NCBI GenBank assembly: GCA_031549495.1
Contig: JAVBPS010000020.1
Location: 1-64,000 of the forward strand
Direction of reading: 5' to 3'
DNA: 64,000 nucleotides
DNA from: JAVBOW01 sp031549495
Lineage (GTDB): Bacteria; Bacteroidota; Bacteroidia; Bacteroidales; Rikenellaceae
Below the pieces are notes generated by a model. It was not told the origin of the DNA and did no database searches. It worked only from the letters and a program-made list of their open reading frames with translations. Below are positions 19,919 to 28,059 of the stretch, in pieces. Position numbers and translations under genes: made by a program. Position 1 is the first letter of the stretch; each line of letters opens with the position of its first letter.

Positions 19919-21145
19919 TTATAATTTCTCTTTGATCCGTCGTATGGCTTGCAGGGTGCGGTCGCGCTGTCCGAAAGCGGTCAGCCTGACGAAACCCTCT
20001 CCGCTGGGACCGAAGCCCACGCCCGGAGTGGAGACCACATCGCACGCATGCAGCAGCCGGTCGAAAAATTCCCAGGACGATACGCCGTCCGGCGTACACA
20101 GCCAGATATAGGGGGCATTCTGTCCGCCGTATACATTGAAGCCCAGGTCGTGGAACCCCTCGCGTATAAGCCGGGCGTTCTCCATGTAATACTCCACGCC
20201 CCGCCGGACCTCTTTTTGTCCGGGCCGGGTGTAGACGGCCAGGGCCGCCCGCTGGACGACGTAGGCCGTCCCGTTGAACTTGGTGCACTGGCGGCGGTTC
20301 CACAGGTTGCGAAGGCTTACCTTGTTGCCTCGCGCGTCGTAACCCGCCAGCTCTTTGGGTACGACCGTGTAGCCGCACCGCAGGCCCGTGAACCCGGCTG
20401 TCTTTGAAAAGCTGCGGAACTCGACGGCCACCTCGCGCGCACCTTCGATTTCATAAATGGAATGGGGTATGTCCGGATCACAGATAAACGCTTCGTATGC
20501 GGCATCGAAGAGGATGAGCGAGCGGTTTTCGCGGGCGTAATCGACCCATTGTTTCAACTGCTGCCGGGTCAGCGTGGTTCCCGTGGGGTTGTTCGGGTAG
20601 CAGAGGTAGATCACGTCCGGCCGGGTTGCGGGAAGCTCCGGCACGAAGCCGTTCGCCTCCAGGCAGGGCAGGTAGATGAGCCGGTTCCAACGGCCGCCCG
20701 CCAGTTCGCCTGCCCGTCCCCCCATCACGTTCGAATCGACGTAGACCGGGTAGACCGGGTCGGTCAGCGCCACGACGTTGTCCGCGGAGAGGATATCCCC
20801 GAAATTGCCGATGTCGCTTTTGGCCCCGTCGCTGATGAACACCTCGTCCGGGTCCAACTGCACGCCCCGCGGCAGGAAATCGCGTTCGATGATCGCCTGG
20901 CGCAGGAAGTCGTACCCCTGCTCGGGGCCATATCCCCGGAACGTCCCGGCATGGGCCTGCTCGTCGACCGCTTTGCGCATCGCCCCCACGACCGAGTGGG
21001 GCAGGGGGCGCGTCACGTCGCCTATCCCTAAGCTGATCACATCGGCCCCGGGATTGGCGGCTTTGTACGCCTCCACCCGGCGCGCGATCTCGGAAAACAG
21101 GTAGTTTCCCGGGAGTTTCGTGTAATTGTCGTTGATCCGGATCAT
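19919..21145 (-). CDS. dapL: LL-diaminopimelate aminotransferase DapL
   Basis: A 408-aa PLP enzyme converting tetrahydrodipicolinate to LL-diaminopimelate with glutamate as amino donor, bypassing the succinylase/acetylase routes. ATG at 21145 (MIRINDNYTKLPGNYLF) is the standard start. Residues expected from the family are all present: Tyr15, Gly42, Tyr72, Ala108-Lys109 (DGAKSD), Tyr132, Asn186 in YPNNPTG, Tyr217, SFSK with the PLP lysine Lys248, and Arg256 (GLRCGYT). It begins 4 bases after dapF. The glutamate it uses is supplied by the GS-GOGAT genes further down the same strand. Confidence 0.96.
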   Translation of the reverse strand: MIRINDNYTKLPGNYLFSEIARRVEAYKAANPGADVISLGIGDVTRPLPHSVVGAMRKAVDEQAHAGTFRGYGPEQGYDFLRQAIIERDFLPRGVQLDPDEVFISDGAKSDIGNFGDILSADNVVALTDPVYPVYVDSNVMGGRAGELAGGRWNRLIYLPCLEANGFVPELPATRPDVIYLCYPNNPTGTTLTRQQLKQWVDYARENRSLILFDAAYEAFICDPDIPHSIYEIEGAREVAVEFRSFSKTAGFTGLRCGYTVVPKELAGYDARGNKVSLRNLWNRRQCTKFNGTAYVVQRAALAVYTRPGQKEVRRGVEYYMENARLIREGFHDLGFNVYGGQNAPYIWLCTPDGVSSWEFFDRLLHACDVVSTPGVGFGPSGEGFVRLTAFGQRDRTLQAIRRIKEKL

Positions 21146-21149
21146 TATC

Positions 21150-21986
21150 TTAGTCGTATAAAAATTCACCTTCGAATACCATAGCTGCGGGGCCGGTCAT
21201 GAAAACATGGAGCGTTTTCATATCCCATTCGATCTCCAACTCGCCTCCCCGGAGCAGGGCGGTCGCCTTCCGCCCGCAACGGTTTCGGAGCGCCGCGGCC
21301 ACCAGCGAGGCGCAAGCCCCCGTTCCGCAGGCCAGGGTCTCCCCCGCACCGCGCTCCCAGACCCGTATCTTCATGCGGTCGCTTCGGAGCATCTGAACGA
21401 ACTCCACGTTAGTGCGCTCGGGGAAGAGCGGATGATGCTCGATGGCCGGGCCGATGCGTTGCAGGTCGACCGCGTCCACATCCTCCACGAAGATCACGGC
21501 GTGGGGATTGCCCATCGAGACGCAGGAGATCGGAAATGTTTGCCCTTCCGCTTCAATGGACATGTCGAGCACGATCCCGCTGGTTTTCACGGGAATCTCC
21601 TCCGGAGCCAACGCCGGAATGCCCATGTCGACCCGCACCCGGTCGATGTCCCCCCGCTCGCCGGTCATCAGGTCGAGCCGCTTGATCCCGGCCAGCGTCT
21701 CCAGAGTGATGGACTTTTTACGGGTAAGTCCCTTGTCATAAACATATTTACCCACGCAGCGCGAGGCGTTGCCGCACATCTGGGCTTCAGACCCGTCGGC
21801 GTTGAACATCCGCATCCGGAAGTCGGCCGCTTCGGAGGGGCAGATCAGGACCAATCCATCCGAGCCCACCCCGAAATGGCGGTCGCTGACGGCGACGGCC
21901 AGGCGCGAAGGATCGTCGACCGGGGCGGCCGTGCAGTCGACATAGACATAGTCGTTGCCCGCCCCGTGCATTTTCGTGAATTTCAT
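21150..21986 (-). CDS. dapF: Diaminopimelate epimerase DapF
   Basis: A 278-aa protein starting MKFTKMHGAGNDYVYVD, the usual DapF N-terminus; ATGs at 21989 and 21998 would add one or four residues. Both active-site cysteines are visible in MCGNASRCVGKYVYD and LACGTGACASLV, so it should interconvert LL- and meso-DAP by the two-base mechanism. It directly precedes dapL (4-base gap), placing the two successive DAP steps together; the final decarboxylase lysA is in the divergent operon at 26 kb. Confidence 0.95.
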   Translation of the reverse strand: MKFTKMHGAGNDYVYVDCTAAPVDDPSRLAVAVSDRHFGVGSDGLVLICPSEAADFRMRMFNADGSEAQMCGNASRCVGKYVYDKGLTRKKSITLETLAGIKRLDLMTGERGDIDRVRVDMGIPALAPEEIPVKTSGIVLDMSIEAEGQTFPISCVSMGNPHAVIFVEDVDAVDLQRIGPAIEHHPLFPERTNVEFVQMLRSDRMKIRVWERGAGETLACGTGACASLVAAALRNRCGRKATALLRGGELEIEWDMKTLHVFMTGPAAMVFEGEFLYD

Positions 21987-22009
21987 CATTCCGTTCATCG
22001 TTGCAGATA

Positions 22010-22702
22010 TTAAAAAGTTACGCCCACGATAAGGTTCGCATCGTCGCCCGCGGGATTGAATACCGCCTGGACGAAGAGCGGGAAACGGACCTGTTCGGTC
22101 AGCCCGATCTGTTTGGAAACCTTCAGCGACACGCATGTTACATTGAATTCGTCGTTATAAATGCTTCTCCACGGGGTGATGCCGACCCCGGCCGAGCAAT
22201 CCATTTTCCCGATCCCGAAACCGTAAGCGATCTCGGCGTAGGAAGAGTACATCCTCTCGCCCTGTTCATCGAGGTCCTGGTCGCCGAAGAACATCGTGCT
22301 CCAGGAGAGCGAAAGCGGGAACCGCTCGCCGAAATGGTAGCCCGCCGTGCCTTCGAGCATGTGTTCTCCCCGGTAATCGAAATAGGGGGCGCCCTGTCCG
22401 CTCCACCAGTAGTCCGTCACCCCGGCTGAAAAACCGCCCGCACCGTAGAACAACGAGAGGTCGAACTCTTTGAAAGGGGTGGAAAAATCGGTGCTGCCCC
22501 ACGCCCCGAGCCTGAACCCGGCCGCCGAAACCGACAGCGAGGGCTGGACGGATGCGCCGGTCTGGTAAATACCCCTCCAGACGTAGGAGCTGACCAGGTC
22601 GGCACCCGCGGCAGCCTCTGTTTTGTGATCGCCGCCGGCCGCGAAGCCTGGGTGGACGATGATTGCCATAATGAATAGCGTTATGTAGATTATTTGCTTC
22701 AT
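22010..22702 (-). CDS. Small outer-membrane beta-barrel, TorF-family-like putative porin
   Basis: A 230-aa protein with a signal peptide (MKQIIYITLFIMAIIVHPGFA) and alternating hydrophobic/polar strands ending in an aromatic residue (GVTF), as in outer-membrane barrels. The segment DLVSSYVWRGIYQTG resembles the N-terminal signature of the TorF/TIGR02001 putative porin group. It is encoded within the DAP/ammonium string, between the second DapL-like gene and dapF, which suggests a role in passage of a nitrogenous solute across the outer membrane. Substrate unknown; the family assignment is from motif resemblance only. Confidence 0.65.
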   Translation of the reverse strand: MKQIIYITLFIMAIIVHPGFAAGGDHKTEAAAGADLVSSYVWRGIYQTGASVQPSLSVSAAGFRLGAWGSTDFSTPFKEFDLSLFYGAGGFSAGVTDYWWSGQGAPYFDYRGEHMLEGTAGYHFGERFPLSLSWSTMFFGDQDLDEQGERMYSSYAEIAYGFGIGKMDCSAGVGITPWRSIYNDEFNVTCVSLKVSKQIGLTEQVRFPLFVQAVFNPAGDDANLIVGVTF

Positions 22703-22809
22703 TTTGTTGATTTTTAATATGTTGTCTTGATGTATCTTGCTTCGGAAAAAGCAAGGGACACCCAGGGCACGTATGTGCCGGTTAACATTTTCTCAAAAGA
22801 AATGGATGT

Positions 22810-24042
22810 TTAGAGCTTCATGTCGGTGATCCGGGTGCTGGCCCGCATCACCTGGGTCTGGTCGGCGAAGGCGCTCAGACGGACGTACCCTTCGCCGCTG
22901 GGCCCGAACCTTACGCCGGGAGAGCAGAGGATGTGGCACTCTTCGAGCAGCTTATCGAACAGCTCCCAGGACGACCCGCCGGGTGAACGGACCCAGATGA
23001 AGGGAGCGTTCACCCCTCCGCAGTAATTCAGCCCGGCCTGGTCGAGCGCCGCCCGCAGGATGGCGGCGTTGGACATGTAGTAGCCCACGTTGTTCCTGAT
23101 CTCGGCACGGCCTTCGGCGGTGTAGAGCGCTTCGGCCGCGCGCTGGATGATGTAGGAGGGGGCGGTGCCCTTGATCGCCTGGCGGCGTTCCCACAGCTCG
23201 TTCAGGTAGATGTCCGCCCCGCTGTAAATCGAGTTCCCTTTGACCTCCTTCGGGATGACCGTGTAGCCGCAATGCAACCCCGTGAAACCGGCCTGTTTCG
23301 AAAAACTGTGGAATTCGATGGCTACTTTGCGCGCGCCTTTGATCTCGTAGATGCTGTGGGGGATGCCCGGCTCGGTGATGAAAGCCTCGTAGGTGGCGTC
23401 GAAGAGGATCAGCACCTTGTTGGCGAGCGCATACTCCACCCATGCGCCGAGTTGCCCGTGTGTCAGCGCCATCCCCGTGGGGTCGTTGGGATAGGCCATG
23501 AAGATCACGTCGGGCCTCTCCGAGGGCAGCCCGGGGATGAATCCGTTGTCCCGGTTCGCCGTCAGGTAGATGACGTTGCTCCATTGCTTGTTCTTTTCGA
23601 GGATCCCGGCGCGGTAGCCGATCACGTTCGATTCGATGAAGGTCTGGAAGATCGGGTCGAGCACCCCGATGCGGTTGTCGCGGCAGAAGATGTCCCCGAT
23701 GCTGGCCACCTCGCCCCGGGTACCTTCGTTGACGAAAACCTCGTCCTCGGTGATGCGGATGCCGTGGAATTTGGCGTAGTCCTTCACGATCGCCTCGATC
23801 AGGAACGGATAACCCCGCTGCGGCCCGCGCCCCTTGAAGGTCTCCTTTTCCCCCATTTCGAGCACGCCCGACCGCATGGCTTCCACAGCGCTTTTGATCA
23901 ACGGGAGCACCACCTCGCCGCTGTCCAGCCGGATCAGTTCCGCTTTGGGGTTGATGGCGGAAAACTGGCGGATGCGCGTCTCAGTCTGCCGGGCCACAGC
24001 GTCCTGCGATACCTTTAAAAACTGGGAATTGATCAGTGCCAT
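22810..24042 (-). CDS. DapL-like PLP-fold protein with altered active site
   Basis: A 410-aa paralogue of DapL aligned along its full length with the gene at 19919-21145. The PLP lysine is kept (SFSKQAGFTG, Lys249), as are Gly42, Tyr218 and Arg388. Other positions that define DapL are changed: no Tyr at 15, Tyr72 to Arg (GRGPQRG), Ala-Lys 108-109 to Thr-Arg (NEGTRGE), Tyr132 to Phe, the invariant class I Asn187 to Asp (YPNDPTG), Arg257 to His (GLHCGYT) and Asn292 to Lys. It probably does not carry out the DapL reaction as such; a different substrate, altered chemistry or a regulatory role is possible. A strong AAAGGAG ribosome-binding site precedes the start, unusual in this phylum. First gene of the minus-strand cluster. 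Confidence 0.85.
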   Translation of the reverse strand: MALINSQFLKVSQDAVARQTETRIRQFSAINPKAELIRLDSGEVVLPLIKSAVEAMRSGVLEMGEKETFKGRGPQRGYPFLIEAIVKDYAKFHGIRITEDEVFVNEGTRGEVASIGDIFCRDNRIGVLDPIFQTFIESNVIGYRAGILEKNKQWSNVIYLTANRDNGFIPGLPSERPDVIFMAYPNDPTGMALTHGQLGAWVEYALANKVLILFDATYEAFITEPGIPHSIYEIKGARKVAIEFHSFSKQAGFTGLHCGYTVIPKEVKGNSIYSGADIYLNELWERRQAIKGTAPSYIIQRAAEALYTAEGRAEIRNNVGYYMSNAAILRAALDQAGLNYCGGVNAPFIWVRSPGGSSWELFDKLLEECHILCSPGVRFGPSGEGYVRLSAFADQTQVMRASTRITDMKL

Positions 24043-24067
24043 TGTTTGAGTTCTCCTTTCTCTGCTG

Positions 24068-24075
24068 CAAAGATA
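24068..24075 (-). promoter_or_regulatory. -7 box of the DAP/nitrogen cluster
   Basis: On the minus strand this is TATCTTTG, an exact match to the Bacteroidota TAnnTTTG -7 element, about 26 bases upstream of the first gene of the string. No good TTTG -33 partner was found at 19-21 bases. The transcript would start near 24061, just ahead of the AAAGGAG ribosome-binding site at about 24052-24058. Confidence 0.5.
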
Positions 24076-24308
24076 CGCAAACCTCGCGCCGCGGTGTTCC
24101 GGATACTTTAGGAAATTTCAAGTAAAAATTCTCGAAAATATCAAATCGTAATTAAAATATCTGTATTGAGTGGTGAACTGAAATAAAATAGATTCAAAAA
24201 ACGCCAAAATGGAATTGCCTAAAAATACAAGTGAGTTTGCTCCTGGAATTTTCCCCGTAACTGTGCCGGACTGCCATACTTTTACGCAAAAATAAGGGTA
24301 TAACACCG
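24076..24308. other. Divergent intergenic region, DapL-like gene / PurF-like gene
   Basis: About 230 AT-rich bases separating two divergent operons. A weak -7-like element (TACTTTTA, 24277-24284) lies 25 bases before the PurF-like start on the plus strand but has no clear -33 box. No small gene or RNA structure was recognised. Confidence 0.35.
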
Positions 24309-26096
24309 ATGGAAGAACTCAAACACGAGTGTGGAATAGCGCTGATCGTGCTGCGCAAACCGCCAGAATATTACGATTCGCGTTACGGCAGGGGATACGG
24401 GCTGAATAAATTATATCTGCTGATGCACAAGCAGCACAACCGCGGCCAGGAAGGAGCGGGCGCCGTCTGTATAAACTCCACGGGGTGCGCAGGCCGGGAA
24501 TTCATCTTCCGCGAGAGGGCCGAGGGCAATCAGGCGATCGCGGCGGTGTTCGCGCAAATCGAAGCGCAAAGGGCGCGGAGCGGGGAGGCGGAACCTTTCC
24601 GCGGCGATATCTACATGGGCCACCTGCGTTACAGCACCACGGGCCGCTCGGGGCTTTCGCTGGTGCACCCTTTCCTACGGCGCAGCAGCCATAAGGCGCG
24701 CAACCTGGCCCTTTGCGGCAATTTCAACATGACCAACGTGGACCGGATGCTCGAAGGCATGGAGCGGGACGGCCTGCACCCGCGCAGTTCGGCCGACACC
24801 TTTGTTATATTGGAGCAGATCGGCGAAGCCATAGACGACCTGTGGCATCGCCAAGGCAAGGTCGACACCGCCGCCGTGCTGCGGCACATCGCTCCCGCCT
24901 GGGACGGGGGCTATGTGATCTGCGGGGCGACGGGCGCGGGCGAGACATTCACCCTGCGCGATCCGTGGGGCATCCGCACGGCGTTCGTCTATGCAGACGA
25001 CGAGGTGGTGGCCATCGCTTCGGAACGTCCGGTGCTCCAAACCACTTTCAACGCGCCTGTCGGCGCGATCCGCGAGATCGCACCGGGCGAGGCCGTGATC
25101 GCTTCGCCCCGGGGGCTGCGGTTCGAGCGGATCCTCACGCCGCAGTGTTTTTCGGCCTGCTCTTTCGAACGCGTCTATTTCTCGCGCGGCAGCGATGCGG
25201 ATATCTACCGCGAGCGCAAGGCGCTCGGGCGGGGGATCGCCGCCTCGCTGCTCGAAGCGCTGGACGGGCAGATCGGCGACACCGTTTTTTCCTATATCCC
25301 CAACACGGCCGAAGTGGCTTTCCTGGGCATGGCCGAAGAACTCGACCGCCATCTGGACGAAACGAAAGCCCGCGCACTGGCCGACGGCGGGCTGACCCCG
25401 CAGCGGATCGGCGGGATCCTTTCCCAAAAAGTGCGCATTGAAAAGATCGCCATAAAAGATATCAAACTGCGCACCTTCATCTCCGACAGCGGCAGCCGTA
25501 ACGAACTCTCCGCCTACGTGTACGATATCACCTATGGCAGCGTCGTCCCCGGCAGGGATACGATCGCCATCATCGACGACAGCATCGTGCGGGGGACGAC
25601 CCTGCGGCAAAGCATCCTTTCGATGCTCGCAAGGCTCTCCCCCCGGCGGATCGTCATCCTCTCCTCGGCCCCCCAGGTGCGCTATCCCGACTATTACGGC
25701 ATCGACATGCCCCGCCTCGAGGAGCTGGTCGCTTTCCGGGCGGCGGTGTCGTTGCTGCTGGAAAACGGCGGGGCGGAAACGCTGGATGAAATATACCGCA
25801 AAGCCCTTGCTCAGCGCGGGCTGCCGCCGGAGCGTATAATCAACCATGTGCGGGAAATATACGCCCCGTTTTCCGAAGAGCAAATATCCCGGCGTATCGC
25901 CGCCCTGCTGTGCCCTGACGGGATCGGAGCCGAAGTGACGATCATCTACCAAACCCTCGACGGGTTGCACGCGGCCATCCCCGGCCATCCGGGCGACTGG
26001 TATTTCTCGGGCGATTATCCCACTCCGGGCGGCGTGCGCCTGCTCAACGAGGCCTATATCCGTTTTTACGAATCCATAAATATTACTCAGCAATGA
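24309..26096 (+). CDS. PurF-like amidophosphoribosyltransferase (class II amidotransferase)
   Basis: A 595-aa protein with the N-terminal nucleophile Cys in MEELKHECGIA (Cys8 before any processing), HKQHNRGQEGAG of the glutaminase domain, and a C-terminal PRPP-binding loop IIDDSIVRGTTLR. It is longer than ordinary PurF and resembles the second, about 600-aa PurF-type protein common in Bacteroidota. It may make phosphoribosylamine from glutamine and PRPP, but a different acceptor cannot be excluded. It overlaps lysA by 4 bases, and lysA in turn overlaps nadE, so the three are translationally coupled. Confidence 0.82.
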   Translation: MEELKHECGIALIVLRKPPEYYDSRYGRGYGLNKLYLLMHKQHNRGQEGAGAVCINSTGCAGREFIFRERAEGNQAIAAVFAQIEAQRARSGEAEPFRGDIYMGHLRYSTTGRSGLSLVHPFLRRSSHKARNLALCGNFNMTNVDRMLEGMERDGLHPRSSADTFVILEQIGEAIDDLWHRQGKVDTAAVLRHIAPAWDGGYVICGATGAGETFTLRDPWGIRTAFVYADDEVVAIASERPVLQTTFNAPVGAIREIAPGEAVIASPRGLRFERILTPQCFSACSFERVYFSRGSDADIYRERKALGRGIAASLLEALDGQIGDTVFSYIPNTAEVAFLGMAEELDRHLDETKARALADGGLTPQRIGGILSQKVRIEKIAIKDIKLRTFISDSGSRNELSAYVYDITYGSVVPGRDTIAIIDDSIVRGTTLRQSILSMLARLSPRRIVILSSAPQVRYPDYYGIDMPRLEELVAFRAAVSLLLENGGAETLDEIYRKALAQRGLPPERIINHVREIYAPFSEEQISRRIAALLCPDGIGAEVTIIYQTLDGLHAAIPGHPGDWYFSGDYPTPGGVRLLNEAYIRFYESINITQQ

Positions 26097-27256
26097 ACAG
26101 CATCAAATTCACCGACCGGCTCAGCCAGCTGCCTACGCCCTTCTATTATTATAACACCGCCCTGCTGGGCGCGACCCTCGATACGGTCGCTTCACTCGCC
26201 CTGATGTATGGATACGAGGTTCACTATGCGATGAAAGCCAATTTCAACGGCCGGATCGTGCACATGGCCAAACAGCGCGGGCTGGGGGCCGACTGCGTGA
26301 GCGGCGGCGAAATGACGGCCGCTCTGGAGGCGGGTATCCCTGCAGAAAAGATCGTCTTCGCCGGTGTGGCCAAAACGGACGAGGAGATCGCTTACGGGAT
26401 CGAAAAGGGCATCCTCTGCTTTAACTGCGAATCGTTGCAGGAGTTGCAGGTCATCGACGGGATCGCCGGACGGATGGGCCGCCGGGCGGCGATTGCCCTG
26501 CGCATAAACCCCGACGTCGACCCGCGGACCCACCGCTATATATCCACCGGCAAGGCTGAAAATAAATTCGGCATACCCTCCCGGGAGCTCGATCGCATCA
26601 TCGGGACTGCCGGACGGTTGAAGAATATCGAGATAAAAGGATTGCACTTCCATATCGGCTCGCAGATCCGCGATATGGAGGTTTTCGAAGCGCTGTGCCA
26701 CAAAGTGAACCGGTTGCAGGATTGGTTCGCCGCGCAAGGGCTGGAATTTTCCCTGATCAACGTGGGCGGCGGCCTGGGCGTCGACTACGGCGATCCCGAG
26801 AGCGAACCCATTGCGGATTTCGCCCGCTACTTCGAGGTTTTCCACCAGAACCTGCGCCTGCGCCCGGGGCAGACGCTCCACTTCGAACTGGGACGCTCCA
26901 TCGTCGCCCAATGCGGCGAGCTGATCACCCGCGTGCTCTATACGAAAACGACTGCCGGGGGCAAGGAGGTGGTGCTCGTCGACGCAGGCATGACCGACCT
27001 GATCAGGCCCGCGCTCTACCAGGCCGTGCACTCCATCCGCAACCTTACCGCACAGGAGGGGGAACAGCGGGTTTACACCGTGGCCGGCCCCGTCTGCGAG
27101 TCGTCGGACGTGTTCGCCCACAGCGCGGAACTGCCCGAGACCAACCGCGGCGACCTGCTGTCCATCCTATCCGCCGGGGCGTACGGACGGGCCATGGCCT
27201 CGAATTACAACCTGCGGGATTTTCCCCGCGAGGTATTCAGTGACGACATCCGGTGA
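26093..27256 (+). CDS. lysA: Diaminopimelate decarboxylase LysA
   Basis: A 387-aa fold-type III PLP enzyme that decarboxylates meso-DAP to lysine. HYAMKANFN carries the PLP lysine, LHFHIGSQI and NVGGGLGVDYG the cofactor-binding loops, and GPVCESSDVF the active-site Cys contributed across the dimer. Starts inside the PurF-like stop (ATGA overlap). It completes the pathway whose dapF and dapL lie in the divergent cluster. Slightly shorter than average for LysA; carboxynorspermidine decarboxylase is an alternative but CESSDVF and the context favour LysA. Confidence 0.88.
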   Translation: MNSIKFTDRLSQLPTPFYYYNTALLGATLDTVASLALMYGYEVHYAMKANFNGRIVHMAKQRGLGADCVSGGEMTAALEAGIPAEKIVFAGVAKTDEEIAYGIEKGILCFNCESLQELQVIDGIAGRMGRRAAIALRINPDVDPRTHRYISTGKAENKFGIPSRELDRIIGTAGRLKNIEIKGLHFHIGSQIRDMEVFEALCHKVNRLQDWFAAQGLEFSLINVGGGLGVDYGDPESEPIADFARYFEVFHQNLRLRPGQTLHFELGRSIVAQCGELITRVLYTKTTAGGKEVVLVDAGMTDLIRPALYQAVHSIRNLTAQEGEQRVYTVAGPVCESSDVFAHSAELPETNRGDLLSILSAGAYGRAMASNYNLRDFPREVFSDDIR

Positions 27257-28056
27257 TGGACTGCCAGGGCATTATAAAGCATATTTCGGAATGGCTCGAC
27301 GCCTACGCCTGCGATGCGGGGATCGCCGGGGGCTTCGTGGTCGGGGTGTCCGGGGGCGTGGATTCGGCCGTGACTTCCACCCTGGCCGCGATGACCGGCC
27401 GGCCGACCCTGTGCATGACCCTGCCCATTCACCAGGCCCCGGAGCAGGTTAGCCGCGCCAAGGAACATATCGATTGGTTGAAGGAGCGACATCCCAATGT
27501 TTCGTGGTTGGATATTGACCTGACCGCGGCTTTCGGATCGTTCGTAAGTTCGTTTCCGGCCGGCGGGCAGCATGAGTCGCACTGCCTGGCCTCGGCCAAT
27601 ACCCGCTCACGGATGCGTATGACGGCGCTCTACCACATGGCCGCCCTCCGCCGCGCGCTGGTCGTCGGGACGGGCAACAAGATCGAAGACCACGCCATCG
27701 GCTTTTTTACCAAGTACGGCGACGGCGGGGTCGACGTCAGTCCCATCGGCGAACTGACTAAAACCGAAGTCTATGCCTTGGCCGAAGCACTCGGCCTCCC
27801 TGCTTCGATTCGCAATGCTCCGCCCACGGACGGCCTTTTCGGGGACGATCGCACGGACGAGCAACAGATCGGGGCCAGTTACCCCGAACTGGAATGGGCC
27901 ATGGAAGCCTCGCTCGGCGGGGCCCGCCCCGAAGATTTCTGTGGCCGCCGACGCGAGGTGATGGAGATTTACCGGCTGCGCCACGACGCCAACCGCCATA
28001 AAATGGAGCCGATCCCGGTGTGCAGGGTACCGCGGGGTCTCAAATACAAGATCTAA
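27256..28056 (+). CDS. nadE: NH3-dependent NAD+ synthetase NadE
   Basis: A 266-aa protein of the N-type ATP pyrophosphatase fold with the P-loop VGVSGGVDSAVTS near the N-terminus and KIEDHAIGFFTKYGDGGVD near residue 160. It amidates deamido-NAD+. There is no N-terminal glutaminase (nitrilase) domain, so it should use free ammonia, in line with the ammonium-assimilation theme. ATG at 27256 overlaps the lysA stop (TGATG); a GTG at 27253 is an alternative. Its stop is 3 bases from the convergent UroD-family gene. Confidence 0.93.
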   Translation: MDCQGIIKHISEWLDAYACDAGIAGGFVVGVSGGVDSAVTSTLAAMTGRPTLCMTLPIHQAPEQVSRAKEHIDWLKERHPNVSWLDIDLTAAFGSFVSSFPAGGQHESHCLASANTRSRMRMTALYHMAALRRALVVGTGNKIEDHAIGFFTKYGDGGVDVSPIGELTKTEVYALAEALGLPASIRNAPPTDGLFGDDRTDEQQIGASYPELEWAMEASLGGARPEDFCGRRREVMEIYRLRHDANRHKMEPIPVCRVPRGLKYKI

Positions 28057-28059
28057 CCC

